NCBI GenBank assembly: GCA_030998015.1
Contig: JARWMV010000240.1
Span: 434,001 to 498,000, forward strand
DNA: 64,000 bases
Direction of reading: 5' to 3'
From: Ceratorhiza oryzae-sativae
Lineage: Eukaryota; Basidiomycota; Agaricomycetes; Cantharellales; Ceratobasidiaceae
Under the pieces are notes generated by a model that worked only from the letters and a program-made list of their open reading frames with translations, ran no database searches and was not told the DNA's origin. Within the stretch, counting starts at the first letter, position 1; every line of letters starts with the position of its first letter. This document shows positions 50,201 to 59,654 of the stretch, piece after piece. The position numbers were made by a program, and so were the translations under genes.

Positions 50201-50204
50201 ACAT
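44282..50204 (-). CDS. Very large disordered protein with several U1-like zinc fingers
   Basis: Seen: ATG at 50204. The N-terminal exon has paired Cys/His clusters: CIVCAPLPGPAA ... HYAAHARTSAHRAKL, and CALCHTVLP ... NHMSTDGEHARRVK after a long insert. A Ser/Pro/Thr-rich, Arg-containing region of more than 1000 residues follows, with many degenerate 'RSTPP/RSTTP' type repeats (about 46500-46850). The C-terminal exon (45262-44282) has a strongly acidic run (EEEEDDDDDEDSE), then CEACHAPMALSKWAEHIEKS and then THRKN, and finally CDVCAVFLHKGDLEHFQGKK then HYRC. Known: C-x2-C-x12-H-x5-H fingers of this kind occur in U1C/matrin-type RNA- or DNA-binding proteins. Function is otherwise unknown. Oddities: to stay in frame the coding chain needs one-base shifts near 49310, 47515 (C-run) and 46232. 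These would be unusual as real mutations in one gene and point to sequence errors. Confidence 0.6.
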
Positions 50205-51074
50205 GGCAGTGAGGGGTCGTGAAGATTCGTGATGTTGTGGTTCTGTCAGAAACTCTTTCTTTTATCCAACCTTTTGTGATTGCCTCAAGGCTCAGGGCGT
50301 CAGGGATCGAGCAAACATTGGCAAACAATAAACAGGAGTCTCCTGTCATGTGACAGTTCAGGGGTCACGTTCATCCACCACTATGTTTTGCGCCCGTCTC
50401 TCACAACGTGGCTACCTCGTTTTCGCGGAATGGAGGTGCGGTGACAATCCCTCCATGTTTCTTGAATAATTCGATATGGACTCTTAGTATCACCCCCTCG
50501 GATGGTTACGCATGCTACAACGGAACCACCAAAATGAAAATGCCCTCGTAAGCCATCCTGGCAATACACCTCTGATATTATGATCGAACTCAGCCCAATA
50601 AAAAATGTACCGATAGTATTGGTATGAACCTCCAAAACACGCATACACCCTATGCGTGCCGTTGTTGATCTAATTTATCCAGCGCGTTGTCGGAAACACT
50701 AGTACGCATTAGTGTCTGAGTGAGCCGCCTGCCACATCCGACTCAACCAAAATGCCGGGAGCGGAAATATGTTTGCTGTCATACATACAAACCCAGATAC
50801 GGTGTTCGGCTCAATCAGGCAGCTGCATATCGGCACTGCTTCAAATCCCGTTGATCGCTCAGCCGAAGCATAGACGGCTTCAAGCAGCGCACTTTGCGTG
50901 GACGGCTCAGGCAGCGCGCTTTGCGCCCTCTATCGATCACCAACGTTATTCCGCATTGGCACGAGCTTGGCTGTGTTTGAATATCCGCCAACCGTTCAAG
51001 CACCCAGATCGTGATGTGGTCAACTATTAAGCAACCTTTACACGTATTGAACAAGAAACGGAACAAATGACGTT
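50205..51074. other. Intergenic; promoter of the zinc-finger gene and unassigned DNA
   Basis: No domain-bearing frame. Near 50880-50930 the word GCAGCGC(A/G)CTTTGCG occurs twice in a row within 35 nt. The rest shows nothing supportable. Confidence 0.5.
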
Positions 51075-51621
51075 GCGGCTCTACCCGTCGCCGGCACCAA
51101 ACGCTCGACCGAGCCAAGATCGACCAGTTGGTGACGACGCGCGGGGTTTCCCATTCGTCAGTGAAGCCGCGGGGAGCCGGTCAGAGACTGCAACAACGGA
51201 CTAGGGTCCTGGTCAGCATCAGGCGTCCCAAGGACCGACTCTGCCTCATCTGTGTTCGAGAGTCGAAAAACGGTCAGCGTGCCTAAATGAAACAAACTCG
51301 GCTACGGATACGCTCACCAACAACGTCCGACGCTTGGGGGCAAGGGAACACATACAAAAATACAATTAGAAGGGCGACCAAAAAGTTAAGAGCGCGCATA
51401 TAGAGCAGGGGTGAGGAACTATAGATCCACGTGAGGGCGTCGCATACAGAAACGAACACCGTGACACGTACCTGGCACCAAGTGTGTTCGGTCGATGAGG
51501 TCCAGCGGAGGCCACAGGCAGCGTACTGCAAGCCATGAGGAAGTTGATACGAAAGGTATACTAGTAAGAGGATAGCGACCAGTCGTTTTTAACTGAGAGG
51601 GGGTAGCAATGCAAGCAAGTC

Positions 51622-51644
51622 AAATGAATGAATGAATGAATGAC
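51622..51644. repeat. AATG tetranucleotide array
   Basis: About four GAAT/AATG units are present in the left arm; the matching site in the right arm (near 52678-52690) has one unit, so the array expanded after the duplication. Confidence 0.65.
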
Positions 51645-51677
51645 AACCGATACCGAATCGGGGTGAAAGGTAAGGTC

Positions 51678-51692
51678 GAGCGCTCACACATG
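51678..51692. repeat. Target-site duplication, left copy (LINE 1)
   Basis: GAGCGCTCACACATG, repeated exactly at 51837-51851 on the other side of the LINE fragment. Confidence 0.8.
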
Positions 51693-51836
51693 TTGATGAT
51701 GATGATGAAATCTATTATTTGTATACCGCTAGCAGGCTCAACTAGAGCCAAGGCGCGGTCCGGAAACAGCCACAGAAGTGAAAGAACCGGGCAACACCCT
51801 GCACCGGGGAACAGGGAGCGAGCATATACGGCGATA
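51693..51836 (-). mobile_element. 5'-truncated non-LTR (LINE) retroelement, 144 nt
   Basis: On the minus strand the insert ends in (ATC)n-type repeats directly abutting the duplicated target site. Its body matches, inverted, the 3' UTR of the larger LINE fragment at 52050-52572 (shared sequence around CCGCTAGCAGTCTC / GCGCGGTCC). Known: non-LTR elements such as Tad-like LINEs insert by target-primed reverse transcription, are often 5'-truncated, can end in short simple repeats and make variable duplications. The homologous right arm carries no insertion here and preserves the empty site. Confidence 0.78.
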
Positions 51837-51851
51837 GAGCGCTCACACATG
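51837..51851. repeat. Target-site duplication, right copy (LINE 1)
   Basis: Second copy of GAGCGCTCACACATG; the sequence after it (GGCTCGAACCGGATAACG) continues the alignment with the right arm. Confidence 0.8.
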
Positions 51852-52030
51852 GCTCGAACCGGATAACGAGGCTGCGGTGTCCGTGTTAGTAGTAAGAATG
51901 GGAATGCTTACCCGCCTGAGGAACCCTGAAAGCCACCTGCAAATGCCTTTTTGGCCAACCGGAGCCCGAGAATCAGTCGTTTCAGGTACCCTGTTTCTCC
52001 AGGGTTTTTGGGGCGCTCACACGGGTGAGC

Positions 52031-52049
52031 ATTTGCCTTTCTTGGAATA
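52031..52049. repeat. Target-site duplication, left copy (LINE 2)
   Basis: ATTTGCCTTTCTTGGAATA, repeated exactly at 52573-52591. A C precedes both copies, so the duplication may be 20 nt. Confidence 0.8.
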
Positions 52050-52572
52050 CTATGACCGGTTCGTCCCAGATGAAATCAAGGCATGCCCCTGCGGCGAACG
52101 CCTCCAAACTCGAGAACACATACTCCTAGAGTGCCCAAACTACGCTGACTTCCACCACCTCTTTGTTACAGAACGCGGAGACGCTCTCACGCTCCCCGAG
52201 ATCCTCGGTTCGACCCAAGGCATCGAGAAACTTATTGTTTTCCTCGAACATACAAATGCCTTCACCAAGCAAAACAACCCTTTCGGTTAAATACTCGCTC
52301 CAGGCGTCTACTTTCTCATTTCTCCTTCTCGTCTTGTGCCTCGGACGCCGCGCTCTCTGTGCCTTGCCATAATGTTACACCTCCCCCACGTGACTCGCCT
52401 CAGGCGTCTTGCTCGGACTTGCTTTACTCTTTGCACTACAATCTCCTTCCCTGTACCCCCGGTGCAGGGTGTTGCCCGGTTTTTTCTTTCGTGATTCTGC
52501 CGGGACCGCGCCTTGGCTCTTTGTGAGACTGCTAGCGGTATACAAATAATAGATTTCATCATCATCATCATC
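52050..52572 (+). mobile_element. 5'-truncated LINE carrying the RNase H/zinc-like C-terminus
   Basis: Seen: the open frame (which runs in by chance from 51877) contains YDRFVPDEIKACPCGERLQT then REHILLECPNYADF and ends ...FTKQNNPFG at 52290. Then come about 285 nt of 3' UTR, CCGGTGCAGGGTGTTGCCCG-type sequence and a terminal (CAT/ATC)n run. Known: the CPCG...H...C motif is the C-terminal zinc-binding segment downstream of reverse transcriptase/RNase H in fungal LINEs. The fragment lacks RT and endonuclease and is bounded by an exact 19-20 nt target-site duplication. Not autonomous. Confidence 0.8.
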
Positions 52573-52591
52573 ATTTGCCTTTCTTGGAATA
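52573..52591. repeat. Target-site duplication, right copy (LINE 2)
   Basis: Second copy of ATTTGCCTTTCTTGGAATA, directly after the (ATC)n tail; right-arm sequence resumes at 52594. Confidence 0.8.
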
Positions 52592-52593
52592 TT

Positions 52594-53215
52594 GGACACC
52601 GCAGCCTCATTATCCAGTTCAAGCCATGTGTGGGCGCTTGACCTTGCCTTTCAGCCAGCCCGATTCGGTATCGGTTGTCATTCGTTGGACTTGCTTGCAT
52701 TGCTACCCCCTCTCACTTAAAAACGATTGGTCGCTACCCTCTTACTAGTATACCTTTCGTCTCAGCTTTCTCATGGCTTGCAGTACGCTGCTTGTAGCCT
52801 CCGCTGGACCCCATCGACTAAACGCACTTGGCGCCAGGTACGTTTCACGGTGTTCGTTTCTGTATGCAGCGCACTCACATGGACCTATAGTCCTCCATCC
52901 CCGCTCTATATGCGCGCTCTCAACTTTTTGGTCGCCCTTCTAATTGTATTTTTGTATATGTTCCCTTGCCCCCAAGCGCCGGACGTTGTTGGTGAGCGTA
53001 TCCGTAGCTGACTTTGTTTCATTTAGGTGCGCTGACCGTTTTTCGACTCCCGAGCACAGATGACGCAGAGTCGGTCCTTGGGACGCCTGATGCTGACCAG
53101 GACCCTAGTCCGTTGTTGCAGTCTCTGACCGGCTCCCGTGGCTTCACTGACGAATGGGAAACCCCACGCGTCGTCACCGACTGGCAGGTCTCAGCTGGGT
53201 GGAATGTTTGGTACT
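52594..53215 (+). pseudogene. Right arm of the inverted duplication: gene fragment with intact splice sites
   Basis: Seen: HGLQYAACSLRWTPSTKRTW is followed by a putative GTACGT donor, the hydrophobic ALNFLVALLIVFLYMFPC in an alternative unspliced reading, and VVG, a 35-nt GTGAGC...TTTAG interval, then ALTVFRLPSTDDAESVLG, TPDADQDPSPLLQSLTGSR and FTDEWETPRVVTDWQ. The same order occurs in the left arm. No family recognised. No start or end exon can be found, so it is treated as a fragment of an unidentified gene. It preserves the empty site of LINE 1. Confidence 0.5.
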
Positions 53216-53730
53216 GGCGATTGCTGCCTGGGCCCTATAACCGTTCTGTAGCTCGTTATCCTCTTGTCGGCGTGATATGCGGAGTTGCTCGTCTGATTTT
53301 ATGTATTGCATATCCCGTGGTCGCCCGAATTGTATGCTTTCAATATAATAGTGATGAGCTGATGTATGCTGAATAAAATTTGAGTGCGGACGCTGAATTA
53401 GCAAAGCGTGAGGCGTCTGAATAATCATGTCAGGTCTCGTAAAGAAGGCCGTGTACAGGATGATTTTGCCAGTTGAGAGTTCACCCCTAAGCACTAGGTA
53501 ACCCGTTGACCAATTTTGTGTGCTTAAGCTGTGCTTTGGTGTAAAATACGTACGAGTAACGCACAATTAAGGGCTGGCTTCAGGACACCAGCATGGCCGC
53601 AACTACCCATCAAAACAGGTGCTGACCATTGTGGGTCGGGCCAGACGCTGATCGGCTGTTGCGGCGCCTCAGCCCAGGTATGCATAAGCATCACATGAAG
53701 GCCTCCAGATCTTCCACACAACCCTCGCAC
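53216..53730. other. Intergenic upstream of the NLR-like gene
   Basis: Promoter region. In-frame Met codons upstream (53629, 53680s) would extend the NLR N-terminus by up to about 35 residues of low-information sequence. No other gene seen. Confidence 0.5.
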
Positions 53731-56700
53731 ATGTCTGAAACTAACGAGAAAGGCCTGAACCTGTTGGCTATAGGTATGTTAATGAGAGCTCGCGATCGTG
53801 CATGTAGATCAATCTCTTATCAATAGATGGTGGTGGTGCTCGTGGCTTGTCAGCACTGATCACCCTCAGTGCTATAATGGATCAGCTTCAGAAAACATCC
53901 AACCTTCCAACGTCACCTCGCCCTTATGATTATTTCGATCTTATGGCCGGAACCGGGACAGGCGGGATTCAAGTTATTTTGCTCGGCCGTCTTGGTATGT
54001 CCGTCGAGGACGCGAAATCATGTTATAGCCAGCTTGCATCCAAGGTTTTTGCCGAAAGGAGGCTACTTAGTCAAGGTGGTCCGGCCTTCAAGGCGAGCAA
54101 ACTTGAACAAACCTTGCACACTATTATCGAGAAGGTGACTGGCGATCCACATACACCAATGATCCATTCGCTTGATGGTTCTAATCAGTGTAAAGTGTGA
54201 GTTGGTCGTGATATAGCCTCGGATCATACCCTCGTGATACCTCAGAATGGTTTGTGCTATGTCGATGCACAACATGACTGCTGGAATCCCTTGTTTGATG
54301 CGAACGTATATTGCCCCCGAAAACCAAATGCCTAACTATACCATCTGCGAGGTACTCCGAGCGACTACAGCACATCCTGAACTATTAAAACCCGTTGAAC
54401 TTGGAGAATCATGTATCAAAGAGTCATTCGTGGACGGGGGGTTAGGCTGTAACAACCCAATCGAACAACTTATCGCTGAAGCTAAACTCGTGTTTCCTGG
54501 ACGGCACATCTCCAGCATTATCAGTATTGGCGCTGGACATACCCGCACAATTCAGATACCCAAACCAGGGCTGTTTAGACAGATACTTCCGATAAACGCT
54601 CTCATTGCTGCCAAGCATATCGCTACCGACTGTGAACAAGCCGCTCAAGAAATTGCTCGCCGATTCGTGGAGGTCCCCAACGTTTATTTTCGGTTCAACG
54701 TAGACCAAGGTTTACAAGCCGTCGGACAGAGCGAATGGGAGCGATTGGGCGAAGTGACAGCTCATACAAGGGCTTATTTACAGCTGGTAGAAACAATCAA
54801 GGCATTGGAGGCCGCAGGAGAAGCAATCAAAACTAGGAAGTGCGTGGTCGAAACCAAGGATCTAGGCAAGGCGTTTTAAATTCCCTATTATTGCCATACT
54901 CATGTTCGAGGTTTAGATGGGCGAATTAAAGCTCCGGCAACAAGCATTGCGCCAGTCAAAGCGTGTCCTCCGCCTTCCCCCGTCTTCACTGGACGAGACA
55001 AAGAGATCCAAAAAATAGCCTCCAGTTTTTTCAACAGCCCTTCAGGGCGGCCTGTCTTTGTTCTACATGGACTCGGTGGCACGGGAAAAACACAGATTGC
55101 CCTCCGGTTTATTGAACTCACTCAGGATCGGTTAGCAGCTAATTGTGACTCTGAGACTCTGGATGTTTCTGATACCTATTTATCTTGATAGATTCACAGA
55201 CATCATATATGCCGATGCTACCTCACATGAAACAATTGTTGCTTCACTGAATATCTTTGCAACCGCAAAAAAGCTGGGCGATCAGACCTATAAGCACAGC
55301 CTTGAATATCTTTCTAAAAATCAACAAGCATGGCTTCTGGTATTTAACAACGCCGACAGCCCGGACCTTGATTTACGAGCCTTTTTCCCGACGGGATCCC
55401 ACGGACATATTTTGGTCACTACCCGGAATCGCGACTTGGCCTTACTTGCTCAGGGTGACCACTCGTCTTGCCAGGTATCTGGGCATCCTCCAAACGAGGC
55501 ATTGCAACTATTGTTAAAGACGTCGAAGCTACTGGACGCTGATATTGCTGATGATGAGGAACAAGCTGGACTGATGCTGGTCGAAGTAAGTTGCCCACGT
55601 TCAAGAATTCTTTGAAATGACATGGATGCCTTTGCAGTGCATAGAGTTTCGGGTATCTCCCTTTGGCGATTGTTCAAGCTGGTGCATATATTTGGCGAAC
55701 GAATTGCAGCATCGTCGACTATCAGCGAATCTATGAACAGAAGCGTCGAGTGCTTCTTGAAGAGTACGCCAAGATGCCCGTCAAAGTTGATGACTACCAG
55801 AACACCGTTTATACTACCTGGGCAATGAGCTATGAGCGACTCGGGCCTGGCGCTTCCCAATTATTGCACTTGATTTCATTCACCCACCACGAGTTCTTGA
55901 AGCTCGAAGACATGTTCCAAAGGGCTCGAGAAAATCTTGTCGATTACGTTACTGTGCTGCCCTTTAGCGAGCATGAGACCGAAATTGAAACCTGGGTCAA
56001 AGAGTACCTTGGCTCGTTCATCGATGCAGGGGGAGCTTGGGATAGTCAAATATTTTTATCTATTATAGCGGAAATCACGTCCTATTCCTTGATCGACTAT
56101 GATCGACTCAATCGAGCTTATTCGTTGCATCCTCTGGTTCACGATTGGGCGCGGACGGTGACCCGGGAGCCGCTCTTGACGCTCGAACGAACCGCACGCA
56201 TTGTTGCATTGTCGGTTGGTCTAGGCAGAAGCTCCAGCGACATGGTCTTCCGGCAATCGCTTGCTGCACACATCGACGAGATTCTTCGGCAAACTCCTGA
56301 CATCAATGTCAACAACTGTGCACGTTACGTCATTGTGTACCAAGAAGGTAGCCGCCCGGAAGTTACGGAAAAGTTGCAGCTACTAATGCTAGATGCCGTT
56401 CGCCCAAAACTTGGCGAAAACAACATCAGTACTCTGGGTCTCTTGACAAACTTGGCCGGTACCTACAAGGATTTAGGAGGCTGGAACGAAGCAGAAGCAC
56501 TGTTTGAAAATACTCTCAAATCCATGAAGCAATTGCTTGGAGAAGAAGACATGGGCGTTTTGGTTACAATGAACAGCCTGGCGTCCATATATTTGTTACA
56601 GGGTCGATTGGAAGATGCGGAGAAGCTGGAGGCACGTGTTCTTGACCTATTCCAGAAAAACACGACTTCAGATGGGGTCGGTAACGTCGGCCTCGGGTGC

Positions 56701-57846
56701 TTGCAGAACCTAGCCACAATATACCATGCCCAAGGCCGCTGGCGAGAGGCACAAGGAGTTCAGTTAGAGCTTCTAGAAATATGTAAAGCAGGGCTTGGGG
56801 AAGATCACCCCGGAACTCTCAAATGTATGGCCAGCCTCGCAGAAACGTATGTCCTCCAGTATCGGTGGGATGAAGCAGAGGCTTTGCAGGAGCGAGTGCT
56901 CGAGGCACTGATGCAATCCTTGGGGCCCAGGAATCCAGCTACCACGGCCGCTATGCATAGTTTGGCCATAACATATTCTGGCCAACGCCGTGTGGAGGAG
57001 GCGGAGCATTTGCAGGATTCCCTAGTTATATTGAGCCAGGAAGTGCTAGGAATGGCGCACGCCGACACTTTGACAACCTTGGACACTTTGGCAAGTACCT
57101 ATGGGGCCCAAGGACGCTGGGATGACGCGGAGCGACTCTTTTCTTTAGGGCTTGTCGGCAGGAAGGCCTTGCATGGTGATGAACATCCGCACACACTATC
57201 CAACATGAACAATCTCGCTGCTACCTATGTCCACCTGGGTCGGTGGAACGAGGCAAAGGAGCTGCTCGAGCATGTAGTTCTTCATAGAAAACGCATCTAC
57301 GGAGAGGGCCATCCCAATGTGCTCACCAGCATAAACGGGCTCTCGGCCGTCTATCTTGAACTTGACGAGCTCGAAAACGCCGAGGAGCTTCAAGTGCAAG
57401 CCGTCGAGGGCAGAATAAAGGCACTGGGGGAGGATCATCCGCGCACATTGACGTGCATACACAATCTGGGGCAAATATACCTGAAGCAAGGTCGCTTTTT
57501 AGAGGCTGCCGAGCGGGAACTTCGAGTGTCGAATGCGATGAAGCGCATATATGGGTTCTGCAGCGCCGACACAATTTCTAGTATGATGGCTGTTGTCGGA
57601 ATCTACATAGGCCATGGGCTGGTGGAGGAGGCCGAGTTGGTACGTCGAGAATTGATAGAGGGGGTCTGTGACGAGCATAGAGAGCCTCACCAGGCTGTGC
57701 CTGTCGTTATGGAGTTGTTGGCGGAGGTCTACAAGAAGCACGGTCGTCAGCAAGAGTTCGAAGTGCTGGAAGTATGGGTCAGTCAGTTTGTGTCGGACAT
57801 CAAGAAGAAAGAGGAATCTGGTGAACAGATCGTAGAACAGAGTTGA
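53731..57846 (+). CDS. NLR-like protein: patatin, NB-ARC and TPR domains
   Basis: Seen, in order. Patatin-like domain: DGGGARGLSALITLSAIMDQ, FDLMAGTGTGGIQVILLGRL, SFVDGGLGCNNPIEQ. NB-ARC: FTGRDKEIQKI, VFVLHGLGGTGKTQIALRF (Walker A), AWLLVFNNADSPD (Walker B position), ILVTTRNRDL, GYLPLAIVQAGAYI (GxP) and YSLHPLVHDWAR. Then about ten 42-residue kinesin-light-chain-type TPRs (e.g. LLTNLAGTYKDLGGWNEAEA) to the stop at 57844-57846. Introns: 53774-53826, 54197-54245, a probable GC-AG intron 54866-54916, 55131-55191 and 55586-55644. Known: such tripartite proteins are fungal relatives of NLR receptors used in allorecognition and defence. Oddities: the patatin nucleophile Ser of GxSxG is Gly, and the first Asp of Walker B is Asn. 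Inference: a pseudo-enzymatic sensor, or a diverged receptor. The start at 53731 (MSETNEKGLN) is chosen for its closeness to the first domain. Confidence 0.82.
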
Positions 57847-58528
57847 TCTGTTTCGATGGTGCGACAACTGCATACAATTATTTCTTCCACATTCTATTTG
57901 TAGGTGGTTGAAAGGTTTTTGCGCATGTTACCGCCGTCACTCGATAGCTTTGTTTAATTAGATTCAACATAGTACACTTTATGAGGGTCGGATCGTCTAA
58001 GTATTATTCGATCGCTGTTGATGCAAGTAGACTTTATTCGATCGGGGGGTGGCGCCAAGATGTCCCAACCACGCCAAGCGAGGTTCTAACGAAAACGTGC
58101 TAATGTCACTTTCTGCCCCTTTGAACTCCACTCCGAATTATCGAATGACTTGACGAATTGTAAATGATCGAAAGTAGCACTCCAGGCGCTCCAAAAATAG
58201 GCAGTTTGACCCGGATGGTGTGCATCCGGGTGCTGTTTCCTGGAACTGGCTCTTTAACTAGCTCCAGCAAGACAAACAGGCTTTGGCCCGGGCAGGGTCT
58301 GCCGGCCAGTGCACACGAACCGCGAGTTCGGCAATGCAATCGTTGCGTGCCCGAACTCAAGATACCAATACACTTTGGAACAAACCCCCGGGTTGCCGGT
58401 GACGCTTCCTTAGCCACCTGACGATTCACATGATAACCGCATATATTCACAATCACGTGTTGATCAACCTCATGGGGCCGATGCTTCCAGATTCGACCTT
58501 GGCCTAGGTTACTCATTCGATCGAAAGG
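57847..58528. other. Intergenic with strong hairpins
   Basis: At 58209-58231 ACCCGGATG-GTGTG-CATCCGGGT is a perfect 9-bp stem with a 5-nt loop. Further hairpins follow, CTGGA...TCCAG near 58240-58267 and AGTTCGGCA...TGCCCGAACT near 58325-58360. A minus-strand 136-residue frame across them shows no domain. No gene called. Confidence 0.5.
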
Positions 58529-58534
58529 TATAAA
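58529..58534 (+). promoter_or_regulatory. TATA box candidate of the START-like gene
   Basis: TATAAA lies about 85 nt upstream of the ATG at 58618, within an ordinary range for fungal promoters. Confidence 0.45.
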
Positions 58535-58617
58535 CAGCAGAGGTTGGCCGATTGCTCGCTTTGCGTGCTACCATCCACGGCCTCGACTCTCACTAAATCC
58601 CCACTTTACATACAAAC

Positions 58618-59654
58618 ATGACTGGCGTCGAAGTTCCCTCTGATCCTGCACCCAACGGCTATGTGCCCAACCCGTACTCGTCCGAGATTGATGCTGCGCT
58701 GGCGTACCTTCATGCGGAAAAGGATAGCAAGGACGGGTGGCAGGATATTGGTGAGATAGCATGACCTTTGGCGCGTCCATCTCATTTTGATATCGGACTA
58801 TAGACACGAAAGATGGGATCATCATGGAGAAAAAGTATATCCCGGGGGACAGTTCTGCGATCCCCGTCGTGCGTGGACACGGTCTGGTGAAATCCATCTC
58901 CCCCGCTGCACTCTTATCGGCCATCTGCCAGCCGTCGTCGCGGCACCACTGGGACTCTCGGTTCGCGTCGGGTAACTTGCTCGAGCGATACACCCGCCGA
59001 ACGTACAAGTTCTATTCTGTCCAAAAGGGCGTCGGGTTTTTCGTCAGCGAGCGAGACATTGTGGGGGTGCAGAGTGTGATTTTCCCGAATGGCGATGTGG
59101 AAAACGGGTACGAGGTTATCCAGACGAGTGTGCAGGGTGATCCAGAGAATTCGGGACGGGTGAGGGCGACGTTGACGTGTGCCGGGTGGATCGTCACCCC
59201 ACGCGGGGAGGATTTGGAGGTTACGTATGTTGTCAAGAGTAAGTGCGTTTGCCATGGTTGGTAGCGTAGGACCAACGGGAGGCCAGTCAATCCGAATGGG
59301 TCGATCCCGTCGGCTATTGCTGCCAAGGTTATCCAGGACATTCCGCTGGCGATTGTGAATATTTCCAACTTTATCCGCACGTCGGGGTATCCGCCGTACG
59401 TCTCGAGCCCGTCGATCACCTCGCAGCTTCGGGTCGAGACATTTAGCCTGGAGAACAAGTCGCACAACATCAAGTTTATCGGCGGCGACAACGAAGAAGA
59501 GATTGCGATCGCGGTTGACCCGAAGCCGTTTGGAGGGAGCTGGAAGGCAGAGGTGCTTGGCAACGGCGCATCGGCAGAGAAGAAGAGAACAGTGTCGTTC
59601 TCCGTGTTCCTGCGGGATCGGGCAAGTTTGAGGTGAACATCACCAAGGCATGAG
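58618..59654 (+). CDS. START-like (lipid-transfer) domain protein
   Basis: Seen: MTGVEVPSDPAPNGYVPNPY then SSEIDAALAYLHAEKDSKDG, an intron, DGIIMEKKYIPGDSSAIPVV, HHWDSRFASGNLLERYTRRT, VGFFVSERDIVGVQSVIF and GWIVTPRGEDLEVTYVVK, an intron, then NPNGSIPSAIAAKVIQDI and PLAIVNISNFIRTSGYPPYV. A beta-rich C-terminus (WKAEVLGNGASAE) follows. Known: the START/Bet v 1-like fold binds a lipid or sterol in a deep pocket and moves it between membranes. Introns are at 58751 and 59240. Near 59570-59595 a one-base loss in a purine run makes the frame end at 59636; the shifted frame reads RVPAGSGKFEVNITKA and stops at 59654, which looks like the true end. Ligand and site of action unknown. Confidence 0.7.

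Larger units (their letters stand above)
51075..51882 (-). repeat. Left arm of a large inverted duplication
   Basis: This arm is the reverse complement, at an estimated high identity, of 52594-53215. Shared blocks include the frame with ALNFLVALLIVFLY, a GTGAGCG...TTTCATTTAG intron and a run of about 60 nt around 51190-51250 that is nearly identical. The left arm has an extra C in GGCTCCCCGCGG that breaks the frame relative to the right arm, an AATG microsatellite (about 51622-51644) and a LINE insertion (51693-51836). Both arms look like copies of one host gene fragment. The outer boundary is approximate. Confidence 0.75.

Noticed and set aside
51877..52290. A 137-residue protein gene starting at 51877
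   Set aside because: Its first 57 residues are unrelated spacer and the rest is a 5'-truncated LINE; the frame crosses the target-site duplication at 52031 by chance.
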